DNA from: Myxococcales bacterium
GTDB taxonomy: Bacteria > Myxococcota_A > Polyangia > Polyangiales > JADJMO01
NCBI GenBank assembly: GCA_016709545.1
Contig: JADJMO010000034.1
Coordinates: forward strand, 16,913 to 80,912
Reading direction: 5' to 3'
Length of the DNA stretch: 64,000 nucleotides
Below, in pieces: positions 18,738-30,349 of the stretch. The stretch's first letter is position 1. Each line of letters opens with the position of its first letter. Under the pieces are notes generated by a model that saw only the letters and a program-made list of their open reading frames with translations, did no database searches and was not told the origin of the DNA. The translations under genes were made by a program, and so were the position numbers.

Positions 18738-20548
18738 TCCATCGACCCCGGCTCTCGGACGTCATCCCGCTGCGTCGCTCGACGCTCCCACCGCGGCCGT
18801 CGAGCCTGCCGGCACCGCAACCAGCGCCGTCCGTCACGCGCGCCATCGACGTCTTCCTGCACTACCTCGAGGCCGAGGGCTGTCGGGTCGTATTCGGGAT
18901 CCCCGGCGGGCTCCTCCACCCGTTCTTCGAGGCCGTCGAGGCCCACGAGAACCTCACCCTCGTCGTCAGCAAGCACGAGGAGGGCGCCGCCTTCATGGCC
19001 GACGGGTACGCGCGCACGAGCGGCAAGCTCGCGGTGTGCGCGGGTACGGCCGGCCCCGGCGCGACCAACCTGCTCACCGGTGTCGCCTGCGCCTACGCGG
19101 ACGGCGTGCCGATGCTGGTGGTCACGGGCCAGGCCGCGAGCGCGGGCATCGGTCGCGGCGCGGCCCAGGAGACGGGGCGCGAGGACATGGACATCGTCGC
19201 CATGTTCCGCCCGGTCACCAAGTACTCGGCGATGATCACCTCGCCCGACGGGATGGCCCAGCACCTGCGCCGCGCGCTGCGCATGGCCCTCACGGGGCGA
19301 CCGGGGCCCGTGCACCTCAACGTCCCCGTGGACTTCTGGGAGCGCCCGCTCGAGGAGGAGTGGTTCGACCCGAAGACCTACCGACCCAACACCTCCACGT
19401 TCGACCGCAACGCGGTCCAGCGCGCCAACGAGCTCTTGATGGCCGCCAAGCGCCCCGTGCTGCTCGCGGGCTCCGGGGTCTCGATCGCGGGCGCCGAGCA
19501 GCACCTGCGGGCGCTCGCCGAGCTGCTCCCGGCGCGCGTCGCCACCACGCCGCGCGCCAAGGGCGTGTTCCCCGAGGACCACCCGCTCTCGCTCGGGGTG
19601 CTCGGGTTCGCTGGCCACCGCGACGCCCGCGAGACCATCCTCGGTGAGGGCATCGATCTGCTCGTGACCCTCGGGGCCTCTCTCAACGAGACCACCACGT
19701 TCAACTGGAACCCGCGGCTGCGGCAGGGCAAGACCCTCATCCAGCTCGACATCGACGCCGACCGGATCGGCCGCAACTACCCGGTCGACGTGGCGCTGGT
19801 CGGCGACGCGCAGAGCATCCTGGTCGAGCTCGTCTACCACGCGCACCGCTCGCTGCGAGAGGGCACGCCGCTCGCGTCGGAGTGGGGCAAGGCGCCGTCG
19901 CTCCCGCGGGGGCACATGCGCTACTCGGACCCGGACGCGCGCGTGAGCGACGCGGTCCCGCTGACGCCACAGCGCTGGCGTTGCGACCTCTCGGCCGCGC
20001 TGCCCGAGGACGCCATCGTCTTCTCGGACATCGGCGGCCACATGCTGTTCAACATCCACCACCTCTGCATCAAGGAGCGGCAGCGGTTCGTGCTCAACCT
20101 CGGCTTCGGCTCGATGGGGCACGGCACGGTGGCGCCGATCGGCGCGGCCCTCGCGCACCCGAACCGGCCGGTGTTCGCCATCGTCGGCGACGGCTGCTTC
20201 ACCATGAACGGGATGGACCTGCTCACCGCCGCGGAGTGCGACGTGCCGGTCATCTGGATCGTCGAGAACAACAACATGCACGGGATCACCTGGCACGGCT
20301 CCAAGCTGGTCGGACAGCGCAAGCCGCTCGACGCGGTGGTCTATCGCCGGCCGCTCGAGATCGCGGCCATCGCCCGCGCGATGGGGCTCCACGCCTCGGT
20401 CGTCGACGCGCCCGATCGCCTGCAACCGGCCGTGCGTGACGCCCTCGCGCTCGGTGGTCCAGCGCTCATCGAGGTGCGCGTCGACGGCCGGATCGCGCCC
20501 CCCCTCGGCGACCGCGCCAAGACCATCGCCGGATTCACGCAGAAGTAG
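18734..20548 (+). CDS. Thiamine-diphosphate enzyme, acetolactate synthase large-subunit-like
   Basis: 604 residues. After a Pro-rich 35-residue extension come the three ThDP-enzyme domains: a pyrimidine-binding domain with the catalytic Glu in SKHEEGAAFMADGYAR, a central domain with GAVGVLGF-like FAD-side sequence (GVLGFAGHRDARE), and a PP domain with the GDG...NN motif (GDGCFTMNGMD...ENNN). This is the acetolactate synthase/pyruvate oxidase/glyoxylate carboligase class; the exact reaction is not fixed by sequence, and no small regulatory subunit is adjacent. Start overlaps the kinase stop (ATGA), so kinase and enzyme should be made together. Confidence 0.85.
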   Translation: MIHRPRLSDVIPLRRSTLPPRPSSLPAPQPAPSVTRAIDVFLHYLEAEGCRVVFGIPGGLLHPFFEAVEAHENLTLVVSKHEEGAAFMADGYARTSGKLAVCAGTAGPGATNLLTGVACAYADGVPMLVVTGQAASAGIGRGAAQETGREDMDIVAMFRPVTKYSAMITSPDGMAQHLRRALRMALTGRPGPVHLNVPVDFWERPLEEEWFDPKTYRPNTSTFDRNAVQRANELLMAAKRPVLLAGSGVSIAGAEQHLRALAELLPARVATTPRAKGVFPEDHPLSLGVLGFAGHRDARETILGEGIDLLVTLGASLNETTTFNWNPRLRQGKTLIQLDIDADRIGRNYPVDVALVGDAQSILVELVYHAHRSLREGTPLASEWGKAPSLPRGHMRYSDPDARVSDAVPLTPQRWRCDLSAALPEDAIVFSDIGGHMLFNIHHLCIKERQRFVLNLGFGSMGHGTVAPIGAALAHPNRPVFAIVGDGCFTMNGMDLLTAAECDVPVIWIVENNNMHGITWHGSKLVGQRKPLDAVVYRRPLEIAAIARAMGLHASVVDAPDRLQPAVRDALALGGPALIEVRVDGRIAPPLGDRAKTIAGFTQK

Positions 20549-20575
20549 CCCCCGCGACGTGCAGTCGAGAGACCT

Positions 20576-21180
20576 TCACTCGGTGAGCTTGTCCTGGACG
20601 GCGAAGCACTCCGGGCACATGCCGTGGCTGAACCGCGCGTCGCTGTGCTGGGTGACGTAGCTCTCGAGCTGCTGCCAGGCGTCGTTCTCGGTGCGGACCT
20701 TCTTGCAGTACATGCAGAGCGAGAGGATGCCCTCGAGGTGCTTGACCCGGTCCAGCGCCTGCTGGAGCTGGTGGTTCTGGTCCGTGAGTTGCGCGTTCTG
20801 CTCGGCGATCAGGTTGTGTTGCCGACGCAGCTCGAGCTGGTTCTTGATGCGCAGCTTCGTGAGGCGCAGGTCGAGCGGCTTGGTGATGTAATCGACGGCG
20901 CCGAGCTCGAGGCCCACCCGCTCTCCCTCGGTGGAGTCCACGGCGGTGACGAACATCACGGGGGTGTCGGCGGTGGCAGGGTCGGCGCGCAACAGGCGGC
21001 ACACCTGCAGTCCGTCGAGATCCGGCATCATGATGTCCAAGAGGACGAGGTCGGGGGAGAGCTGCCGGACGAGGCGCAGCGCCTCGTGGCCGTCTTGCGT
21101 GGTGTGCACCTCGTACGAACCCGCGAGGGCGTGCACCATGAGCTGGAGGTTCACCGGATCGTCGTCGACGACGAGGATGA

Positions 21181-21184
<4 letters not shown>
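20576..21184 (-). CDS. Response regulator with coiled coil and zinc-ribbon-like tail
   Basis: 202 residues. The receiver domain spans residues 1-120, with the acidic pocket in ILVVDDDP, the phospho-acceptor in LVLLDIMMPDLDG, the Thr/Ser switch in FVTAVDS and Lys in YITKPL. A coiled coil (about 125-155) leads to a C-terminal module LCMYCKKVRTENDAWQQLE...HGMCPECF, with C-x2-C and C-x2-C pairs suited to one zinc. This tail is widespread in PAS/kinase proteins but has no DNA-binding motif, so output may be by protein contact. ATG overlaps the stop of the upstream hybrid kinase, its likely partner. Confidence 0.88.
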
Positions 21185-24706
<3,522 letters not shown>

Positions 24707-24790
24707 GGCGTCGGTCGATGATACCCTGTCCCCCTCGATCCCGCGGGGCCTCGCGAACCCATTTCGCACGCGGCTGGCTCTCCATCGACG

Positions 24791-25255
24791 ATGGAAGTCT
24801 CACTCGCCCGCCGCTCGGCGCTCCAGGCCTTCACCGCTCTCGCGGCCGTAGCTCTCGGCTGTTCGCGGGTCACGGCCACACCCGACGCCAAGATGGCGCC
24901 GCTTCTCGCGCCGGCCGACCTCGCGGCCCGACTTTCCGACATCAAGGCCGGGAAGATCGCGGTCCTGCACATCGGCCCGCGGCTCCTCTTCCAGCGTGAG
25001 CGCATCCCTGGGTCGCGGTGGGTCGGGGAGACCGGCACGAGCGACGGGCTCGCCGCCTTCGAGGCCGCCGTGAAGGCCATCCCCGCCGACGTCGAGATCG
25101 TCGCCTATTGCGGGTGCTGCCCGGTGGCCAACTGCCCGAACGTGTTCCCCGCGCGGCAGGCGCTCGGCGCGCGGCCCCGCGCCACCGTGCTCGATCTGCC
25201 GTCGAACTTCCGCACCGACTGGGCGAAGAAGGGGTACGCGATCGAGCAGGGCTAG
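24791..25255 (+). CDS. Rhodanese-like lipoprotein
   Basis: 154 residues with an N-terminal Arg-Arg signal and lipobox (LAAVALGCS). A rhodanese-type fold follows, with substrate-entry phrases IPGSRWVGE and VEIVAYCGCCPVANCPN; the Cys in the YCGCC loop corresponds to the rhodanese catalytic Cys, and the extra Cys residues (CGCC...C) define a recognised subgroup. It likely handles sulfane sulfur or thiols in the envelope. Its stop overlaps the stop of the convergent phosphofructokinase gene in the 4-base sequence CTAG. It diverges from the hybrid kinase. Confidence 0.8.
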   Translation: MEVSLARRSALQAFTALAAVALGCSRVTATPDAKMAPLLAPADLAARLSDIKAGKIAVLHIGPRLLFQRERIPGSRWVGETGTSDGLAAFEAAVKAIPADVEIVAYCGCCPVANCPNVFPARQALGARPRATVLDLPSNFRTDWAKKGYAIEQG

Positions 25256-26595
25256 GGCCGGAGGCGCGGCTGACCGGTCGTCTCGGTCACCGCGAGCCAC
25301 AGCGCCCCGTCGGGGTTGACCCGCTTCTTCTGGCCCACCGCCACGGGGATGGGCAGGTGGGTGAACACGCGGTGGATGCGGCCGATCACGATGTCCGTCT
25401 TGCCCGCCATGCCGGCGTGCACGGCGTTGCGCGCGAGGGAGTCGCAGAAGATGGAGTCGTGCGCGTTCGCGGGCACGCTGCGGATCATGTAGCTCGGGTC
25501 GATGTACTTGACCGTGGATTCGATCTGGCGATCCGCGAGGTACTTGGTGACCGCGTCGCGCAGATGCGGGCCGATGTCGAGGCCGCTGCTCGAGAAGCGA
25601 AGGTTGCCGGAGGCGTCGAGCTCGGCGCCCTCGCGGAGCAGGCTCGCGCCGCACCCCTCGGCGACGACGATGACGGCGTGGCCGCGCTCGGCGAGCCGCC
25701 GCTCGAGCGACGCGAACAGCCCGGAGGGGCCTTCGAGATCGAACCCCACCTCCGGGATGAGGCAGTAGTTCACGTCGTGGCTGGCGAGCGCCGCGGCCGC
25801 CGCGATGAAGCCGGCGTCGCGCCCCATGAGCTTGACCACACCGACCCCGTTGAGCGCGCCGAGCGCCTCGGTGTGCGCGGCGTCGACCGCGAGCCGCGCC
25901 ACCTCGACGGCCGTCTCGTAGCCGAAGGTCTTGTCGACGAACTCGATGTCGTTGTCGATGGTCTTCGGCACCCCGATCACCGCGATCCGCTTGCCGCGCC
26001 GGGCGATCTCCTCGTGCAGGGCGTGGGCGCCGCGCAGCGTGCCGTCGCCGCCGATGGTGAAGAGGATGTCGATGCCGTGGCGCTCGAGGGTGTCGACCAT
26101 GGTCGCGGCGTCGCGCTTGCCGCGCGAGAGGCCGAGGAAGCTGCCGCCCTGCCGGTGCACGTGCAGCACCTCGGCCGGCGTCAGCTGCACGGGCGGCGTG
26201 CCGGCGGCGGGGTCGAGGCCGCGGTAGCCGTAGCGGAACCCGAGCACCGACTGCACGCGGTACTTGTGGGTGAGCTCGAGGACGATGGACCGGATGACGT
26301 TGTTGATGCCCGGGCACAGGCCGCCGCACGTGACGATGCCGACCCGCGTGTCCTTCGGGTCGAAGAAGATGGTCTCGCGCGGACCGGCCTTCTCGAACAG
26401 GATCGGGGTCTCGAGGCGCGCGCCGGCGCGGGTCTCGATCTGCCAGGTGATGCGCGCGTCGTCGGGCACGTAGTCGGCCACCTCGTCGCCGCGCACGGTC
26501 GAGAGGCCGAGCGGCGAGGGGAACGTGCGAGCGCCGAGCGTGCGGACGTTCAGGTCCGAGGCCCGGAGGGACAGCTGGGGGAGCATCGATTGCAT
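25252..26595 (-). CDS. 6-phosphofructokinase, ATP-dependent plant-like (long) clade
   Basis: 447 residues from MQSMLPQLS; a longer ORF adds low-complexity residues. After an N-terminal extension of about 90 residues come GIVTCGGLCPGINNVIR, the nucleotide site TIGGDGTLRGA, and the fructose-6-phosphate site GVPKTIDNDI with catalytic Asp, then KLMGRDAGFIA. The Gly after GGD favours ATP as donor, while Lys in PKTIDND is shared with PPi-type and plant enzymes; together they match the clade typed by plant ATP-PFKs. It catalyses the committed glycolytic step in the cytoplasm. Confidence 0.9.
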   Translation of the reverse strand: MQSMLPQLSLRASDLNVRTLGARTFPSPLGLSTVRGDEVADYVPDDARITWQIETRAGARLETPILFEKAGPRETIFFDPKDTRVGIVTCGGLCPGINNVIRSIVLELTHKYRVQSVLGFRYGYRGLDPAAGTPPVQLTPAEVLHVHRQGGSFLGLSRGKRDAATMVDTLERHGIDILFTIGGDGTLRGAHALHEEIARRGKRIAVIGVPKTIDNDIEFVDKTFGYETAVEVARLAVDAAHTEALGALNGVGVVKLMGRDAGFIAAAAALASHDVNYCLIPEVGFDLEGPSGLFASLERRLAERGHAVIVVAEGCGASLLREGAELDASGNLRFSSSGLDIGPHLRDAVTKYLADRQIESTVKYIDPSYMIRSVPANAHDSIFCDSLARNAVHAGMAGKTDIVIGRIHRVFTHLPIPVAVGQKKRVNPDGALWLAVTETTGQPRLRP

Positions 26596-26718
26596 GGGGC
26601 TCCGTGGCGCGCCTTGGGCGCGCGGCGCGACGATAGCCCGGTCGCGGGCGGGCGAGTCGGCGGAGCGCGCTTCCATGACGACGTGTCAGGTGCGCTCCAC
26701 CTCGGTTATCCTCGCGCG

Positions 26719-26871
26719 ATGCCCGTCCAGTCTCCGTCCGCGAGCGCCTCCACCTCGACCACCAGCTCGGCGCCGCCCGCCAAGGGGGGCTGCGCGATCG
26801 GCGGCCCCGCCGACGGCCTCCCCCTGCTGTTCGCGTTCGCGGTGGCCCTCGCCGTCCGCTGGTGGCGCTGA
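26719..26871 (+). CDS. 50-residue protein with MYXO-CTERM-like tail
   Basis: A short ORF starting at ATG 26719. A Ser/Thr/Ala-rich first half is followed by KGGCAIGG, a hydrophobic segment (LPLLFAFAVALAV) and RWWR at the very end. The order Gly-Gly-Cys, transmembrane helix, basic end is that of the MYXO-CTERM sorting signal, but here it is almost the whole protein. It may be a small membrane-anchored peptide or lipopeptide. No signal peptide is seen. A REP element starts 15 bases after the stop. Confidence 0.5.
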   Translation: MPVQSPSASASTSTTSSAPPAKGGCAIGGPADGLPLLFAFAVALAVRWWR

Positions 26872-26885
26872 CTCGACCATGAGTG

Positions 26886-26957
26886 CCCCCCCCGGGCTGA
26901 AGCCCGGGGCACCGACTGCGGGGGCAAGCCCGCCTATGGCGGGCTATCCAGTCGGTA
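26886..26957 (+). repeat. REP-like element, copy A
   Basis: A structured repeat. First hairpin: CCCCGGGCT-GA-AGCCCGGGG (26890-26909). Then an outer stem ACCGACTG (26911-26918) pairing with CAGTCGGT (26949-26956), enclosing a second hairpin AGCCCGCC-TAT-GGCGGGCT (26927-26945). Related copies lie at 27419, 31570, 33058 and 45541. Copies A and B are in opposite orientation and bracket the Y1 transposase remnant. Confidence 0.8.
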
Positions 26958-27306
26958 CATCTAGCGACTCGTCGGAGAGATCGACTTCGGGCAGTTCGCC
27001 GTCACGAGGCGTCGTCGGTGCGGTCTGCTCCAGGCGCGCGTCCGTCGCACCGGTCACGTGCCGTTCACGCTGGCTCGACAGGTACGAGAGCAGGTCCGGG
27101 AGCACGCCGACGTCCGCAGAGCGAGCCCAGTAGCCTGCCTGCCAACGTAGCGGTCGATTGGGTTGCGCGAGATTCCACGCTCGACTCGTCGCGCCTTTGA
27201 GGTGACGTACGACTTCGGCGAGCGTGGTCGCTGGATGGAGGCTCAGCACGACGTGAACGTGATCGTTGCCGGTACCGACGCCGAGCAGTTCGGCGCTGCA
27301 GCGCAT
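26944..27306 (-). pseudogene. IS200/REP-associated Y1 transposase, 5'-truncated
   Basis: Residues GTGNDHVHVVLSLHPATTLAEVVRHLKGAT contain the HUH metal-binding motif (His-Val-His) and the conserved LKG segment of IS200-type Y1 transposases; the candidate catalytic Tyr is in DLLSYLSSQRERH. The frame is open upstream to 27405 and includes EALDRWLHDELRKQAM, typical family sequence, but without a start codon and without the usual N-terminal beta strand, so the 5' end is missing or out of frame. The stop codon lies inside REP copy A. Position between inverted REP copies identifies it as a REP-associated transposase (RAYT)-like gene. Confidence 0.7.
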
Positions 27307-27418
27307 GGCCTGCTTCCGGAGCTCGTCGTGAAGCCATCGGTCTAGAGCCTCGGCAAGGCATGGCTGTCGGTGGCGCTGGAGGTTGCGCGGTAGGAAGCCG
27401 GCTGCTCACGCGCATTTC

Positions 27419-27487
27419 GCGAGCCCGCCGCAGGTGGGCTTCCACGGCAGTCGGTGCCCCGGGCTTCAGCCGCTTCAGCCCGGGGGA
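27419..27487 (-). repeat. REP-like element, copy B (inverted)
   Basis: Opposite orientation to copy A. It has AGCCCGCC...GGGCT, then GCAGTCGGTGCCCCGGGCT and AGCCCGGGG at 27477-27485. The CCCCGGGCT/AGCCCGGGG stem is intact, but its loop is enlarged by a 9-base partial duplication (TTCAGCCGC). It closes a unit of about 600 bases with copy A. Confidence 0.75.
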
Positions 27488-27502
27488 TTTCTCGAAGGGC
27501 CT

Positions 27503-28573
27503 TCAGCCGCGCCGCGGTGGCAGCAGGCGGCCGTGCTCTTCGGCCGCGCCGCCGACCCCACGGCGCAGCACGATCTGCTGACCGGCGGAGTGTCCGTCGC
27601 CGAACGCTGCCCGCTTGCGGCCCCCGCCGAAGGTGGTCGTGCGCAGTCGCGGGTGGCGCCGCCGGAAGTGAGCCGCGAGATCGCCGTCCTCGACCCACAC
27701 GAGGCCCTGCTCGCGGCTCGCCTGCGCCTCGCGGTCGAGCTTGGTCGCGAACCCGGCGACCACCCCCGCGAGGTACGTGCGGCGATCGCGGTCGCCGCGG
27801 ATCCCCTGCGCGCGCTTGTGCAGCCGCCACGCGGACTCGGCCGCGCCGAGCAGGAACTCGTGCACGTACGCGGCGATCTCGAGGTTGCTCGGCGTGCCGA
27901 TCGCCTCGAGCACCGAGCCGTGGCGCCCGAGCAGCGGCAGGTAGACCGGGATCCAGATGGTCTGCACGAAGAAGTGCTTGGCGAGCAGCGTCGCGAGGCG
28001 TTGCTCGTGCTCGGCGCGGCGCAGCGCGGGGGCGCCGATGGCGCGCGCGGCGAACCCGCGGGCGTGGGTCTCGGCGCGGTGCGCGAGGTTGTGCTTGAGC
28101 AGCAGGCGCTGCGCCGCGGCCATCGCCGCCTCGGCCTCGTTGCGGTTGTCGCTCGCGGCGAGCGCGAGGAGCTTCTGCACGCGGTCGAGCACGTGGGCCT
28201 CGGCCGGATCGGTGGTGGGGAGGCCGGTGGCCGCGCCGTCGATGGCGAGCGTGCGGCACACCTCGCGGAACCGGGGCCCGTGCGCGCTCTCGTCGAGGAT
28301 GCCGAGGTGCTCGTGCACGTACTGATGGGCCATCTCGTGCTTGAGCACCTCGACCAGCGTGGCCCACGGCTGACCGAGGGCGAGCTGCCGCGTGACCTCG
28401 ATGCGTCGCGTCTCGAGCACCCAGCGCGCGAGGAAGCCGTCGGCGTCGACGAGCGCGAGCGTGGGAGGCCGGAGCCGCTCCCGGAAGTGCGACCAGTTGA
28501 TGCGCCCCCACTCGGCGTCGAGGGCGCGCAGGAGCGCGGCGGCGAGCTCGCCCTCGAGCACGGGCAGTTCCAC
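27503..28573 (-). CDS. SprT-like zinc metallopeptidase with DUF2786 domain
   Basis: 356 residues. The N-terminal SprT-like domain has the zinc site LKHEMAHQYVHEH (H-E-x2-H) and the third His in DESAHGPRF. A DUF2786 segment follows (VQKLLALAASDNRNEAEAAMAAAQRLLLKHNL), then an associated C-terminal domain with HFFVQTIWIPVYLP, and a Gly/Arg-rich tail. SprT-like proteins are putative proteases related to DNA-protein crosslink repair enzymes, but for this DUF2786 form the role is untested. It is divergent from the SDR gene, with about 60 bases between the starts. Confidence 0.85.
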   Translation of the reverse strand: MELPVLEGELAAALLRALDAEWGRINWSHFRERLRPPTLALVDADGFLARWVLETRRIEVTRQLALGQPWATLVEVLKHEMAHQYVHEHLGILDESAHGPRFREVCRTLAIDGAATGLPTTDPAEAHVLDRVQKLLALAASDNRNEAEAAMAAAQRLLLKHNLAHRAETHARGFAARAIGAPALRRAEHEQRLATLLAKHFFVQTIWIPVYLPLLGRHGSVLEAIGTPSNLEIAAYVHEFLLGAAESAWRLHKRAQGIRGDRDRRTYLAGVVAGFATKLDREAQASREQGLVWVEDGDLAAHFRRRHPRLRTTTFGGGRKRAAFGDGHSAGQQIVLRRGVGGAAEEHGRLLPPRRG

Positions 28574-28632
28574 GCCCGATCGCTAGCACGAAACATCGAC
28601 GCGCGCGCGGCCCCATGCGAAGCCTGCGCCCC

Positions 28633-29454
28633 ATGTCGACGCTGAAAGGAAAGACCCTCTTCATCTCCGGCGCGAGCCGGGGCATCGGACTCGCCATCGC
28701 CCTGCGCGCGGCGCGGGACGGCGCCAACGTGGCGGTCGCCGCCAAGACCACCGAGCCCCACCCGAAGCTCCCCGGCACGATCTTCACGGCGGCCGAGGAG
28801 ATCGAGAAGGCGGGCGGCAAGGCGCTCCCGCTGGTCTGCGACATCCGCAGCGAGGAGCAGGTGCTGGCCGCGGTGCAGAAGACGGTCGAGACCTTCGGCG
28901 GCATCGACGTGTGCATCAACAACGCGAGCGCGATAAGCCTCACGGGCACGCTCGCGACGCCGATGAAGCGCTACGATCTGATGCACGGGATCAACACCCG
29001 CGGCACCTTCCTGGTCAGCAAGGCGTGCCTCCCGCACCTGCTCCGCGCCGAGAACCCGCACATCCTCAACAACTCGCCGCCGCTCTCCATGCAGCCCAAG
29101 TGGTTCGGCCCGCACGTGGCCTACACGATGGCCAAATACGGCATGAGCCTCTGCGTGCTCGGCATGGCCGAGGAGTTCAAGGGCCGCGTCGCGGTCAACG
29201 CGCTGTGGCCGCGCACGGTCATCGCCACCTCCGCGGTGCAGAACCTGCTCGGCGGCGACCAGACCATGAACCACTCGCGCAAGCCCGACATCATGGCCGA
29301 CGCGGCCTACGCGATCCTCACCAAGCCGTTCAAGGACTGCACGGGGAACTTCTTCGTGGACGAGGACCTCCTCCGGAAGGAGGGCGTCACCGACTTCGAC
29401 AAGTACCTGCTGGTGCCTGGCGCGGAGCCCACGCAGGACTTCTTCCTGGACTGA
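28633..29454 (+). CDS. HSDL2-type short-chain dehydrogenase
   Basis: 273 residues from MSTLKGKTLFISGASRGIG; an ATG 18 bases upstream is possible. The nucleotide site is SGASRGIG, with CINNASAISLTGT and the catalytic YTMAKYG (Tyr-x3-Lys). The variant NNAS and the PKWFGPHVAYTMAKYGMS stretch match the hydroxysteroid-dehydrogenase-like 2 (HSDL2) subgroup, which in animals carries a C-terminal SCP2 domain that is absent here. Likely NADP-dependent with a fatty or branched carbonyl substrate, which is inference. The fRMsr gene begins 3 bases downstream. Confidence 0.87.
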   Translation: MSTLKGKTLFISGASRGIGLAIALRAARDGANVAVAAKTTEPHPKLPGTIFTAAEEIEKAGGKALPLVCDIRSEEQVLAAVQKTVETFGGIDVCINNASAISLTGTLATPMKRYDLMHGINTRGTFLVSKACLPHLLRAENPHILNNSPPLSMQPKWFGPHVAYTMAKYGMSLCVLGMAEEFKGRVAVNALWPRTVIATSAVQNLLGGDQTMNHSRKPDIMADAAYAILTKPFKDCTGNFFVDEDLLRKEGVTDFDKYLLVPGAEPTQDFFLD

Positions 29455-29456
29455 TC

Positions 29457-29975
29457 GTGGCCGAGTCGTTCCCGATCGAGGCCCTGCCCCGCCCGACGCT
29501 GCTCGCGCCCGCGGCCCGCCACGCGCGGCTCGCCGAGGCCACGCCGCTCGTGCTCGCCGCGGTCGCCGGCGAAGAAGACCCGATCGTGGTGCAGACCACG
29601 CTCGCGTGCCTGCTCTTCCACACCTTCGCCCAGACCAACTGGTGCGGGTTCTATCGCCGGGTCGGCCCCGAGCTGCTCGCCGTCGGCCCCTACCAGGGCA
29701 CGCTCGGGTGCCTCCGCATTCCGTTCTCGCGCGGCGTGTGCGGCGCCGCGGCCCGCGAGCGGCGCACGCAGCTCGTGCCCGACGTGCACGCGTTCGCCGA
29801 CCACATCGCCTGCGACTCCGCGTCGCGCTCGGAGCTCGTGGTCCCGGTGCTCGACGCCGACGGCGTGCGCGCGGTGCTCGACCTCGACTCCCCCCTGCCC
29901 GACGGGTTCTCCGAGCACGAGGCGCGCGCGCTCGAAGCGCTCGTCGCTCAGGCGTTCGCGCACGCGCGTTGGTAG
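29457..29975 (+). CDS. msrC: Free methionine-(R)-sulfoxide reductase (GAF domain)
   Basis: 172 residues, GTG start 3 bases after the SDR stop. It is a single GAF domain with NWCGFYRRV, GPYQGTLGCLRIPFSRGVCG and DVHAFADHIACDSASRSELVVPV. The three Cys of the catalytic cycle in this family (GC-x-RI, GVCG, IACD) are all present. It reduces free Met-R-sulfoxide in the cytoplasm using thioredoxin, protecting against oxidants; a thioredoxin gene lies elsewhere in the window. Confidence 0.93.
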   Translation: MAESFPIEALPRPTLLAPAARHARLAEATPLVLAAVAGEEDPIVVQTTLACLLFHTFAQTNWCGFYRRVGPELLAVGPYQGTLGCLRIPFSRGVCGAAARERRTQLVPDVHAFADHIACDSASRSELVVPVLDADGVRAVLDLDSPLPDGFSEHEARALEALVAQAFAHARW

Positions 29976-30349
29976 CGCCTACTTCTCGCTCTGAGGCTCT
30001 CGAGCCAGGCACGGAGTCCAGCCTCTGAGTCTCGGGATGAAAACGAGCCTGTCAAGTGACGGGGCGCGTTCTGTCTCTGGTCTCGCTCGGGGCGCCCGGG
30101 CGGGGAGGGGGATGACGACAGGGAGTCACCCCGGGATTCGCGGGTTGCTCGAGGAGGAAAAGGCGGAGACAGGGGGGAGCCCTGGGCGGCGACGGTCTGA
30201 TCTCTAGGATTGCGGGTGTTCAGGGTGTCCTGGATCGTGCTGGCCATGGGTGCGCCCCGGTCTGAGTGCGCGAGTCAGTTGTCCGTCCCAGGGACGGGGG
30301 GGTTCTCCTTCGGTCGGCCCTCGTCCGCTGCTCTCGCGACACCGAGGTC
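29976..30349. other. Non-coding gap before the IS110 remnant
   Basis: No frame shows a recognisable protein. The only structure seen is an imperfect inverted repeat just after msrC (GAGGCT at 29993-29998 with AGCCTC at 30020-30025), which may help end transcription. Composition is less GC-rich and less codon-like than the neighbouring genes. Confidence 0.5.

Noticed and set aside
29976..30349. Short ORFs of 70-100 codons downstream of msrC
   Set aside because: None has family motifs or a plausible ribosome-binding site, and composition does not match neighbouring codon use.
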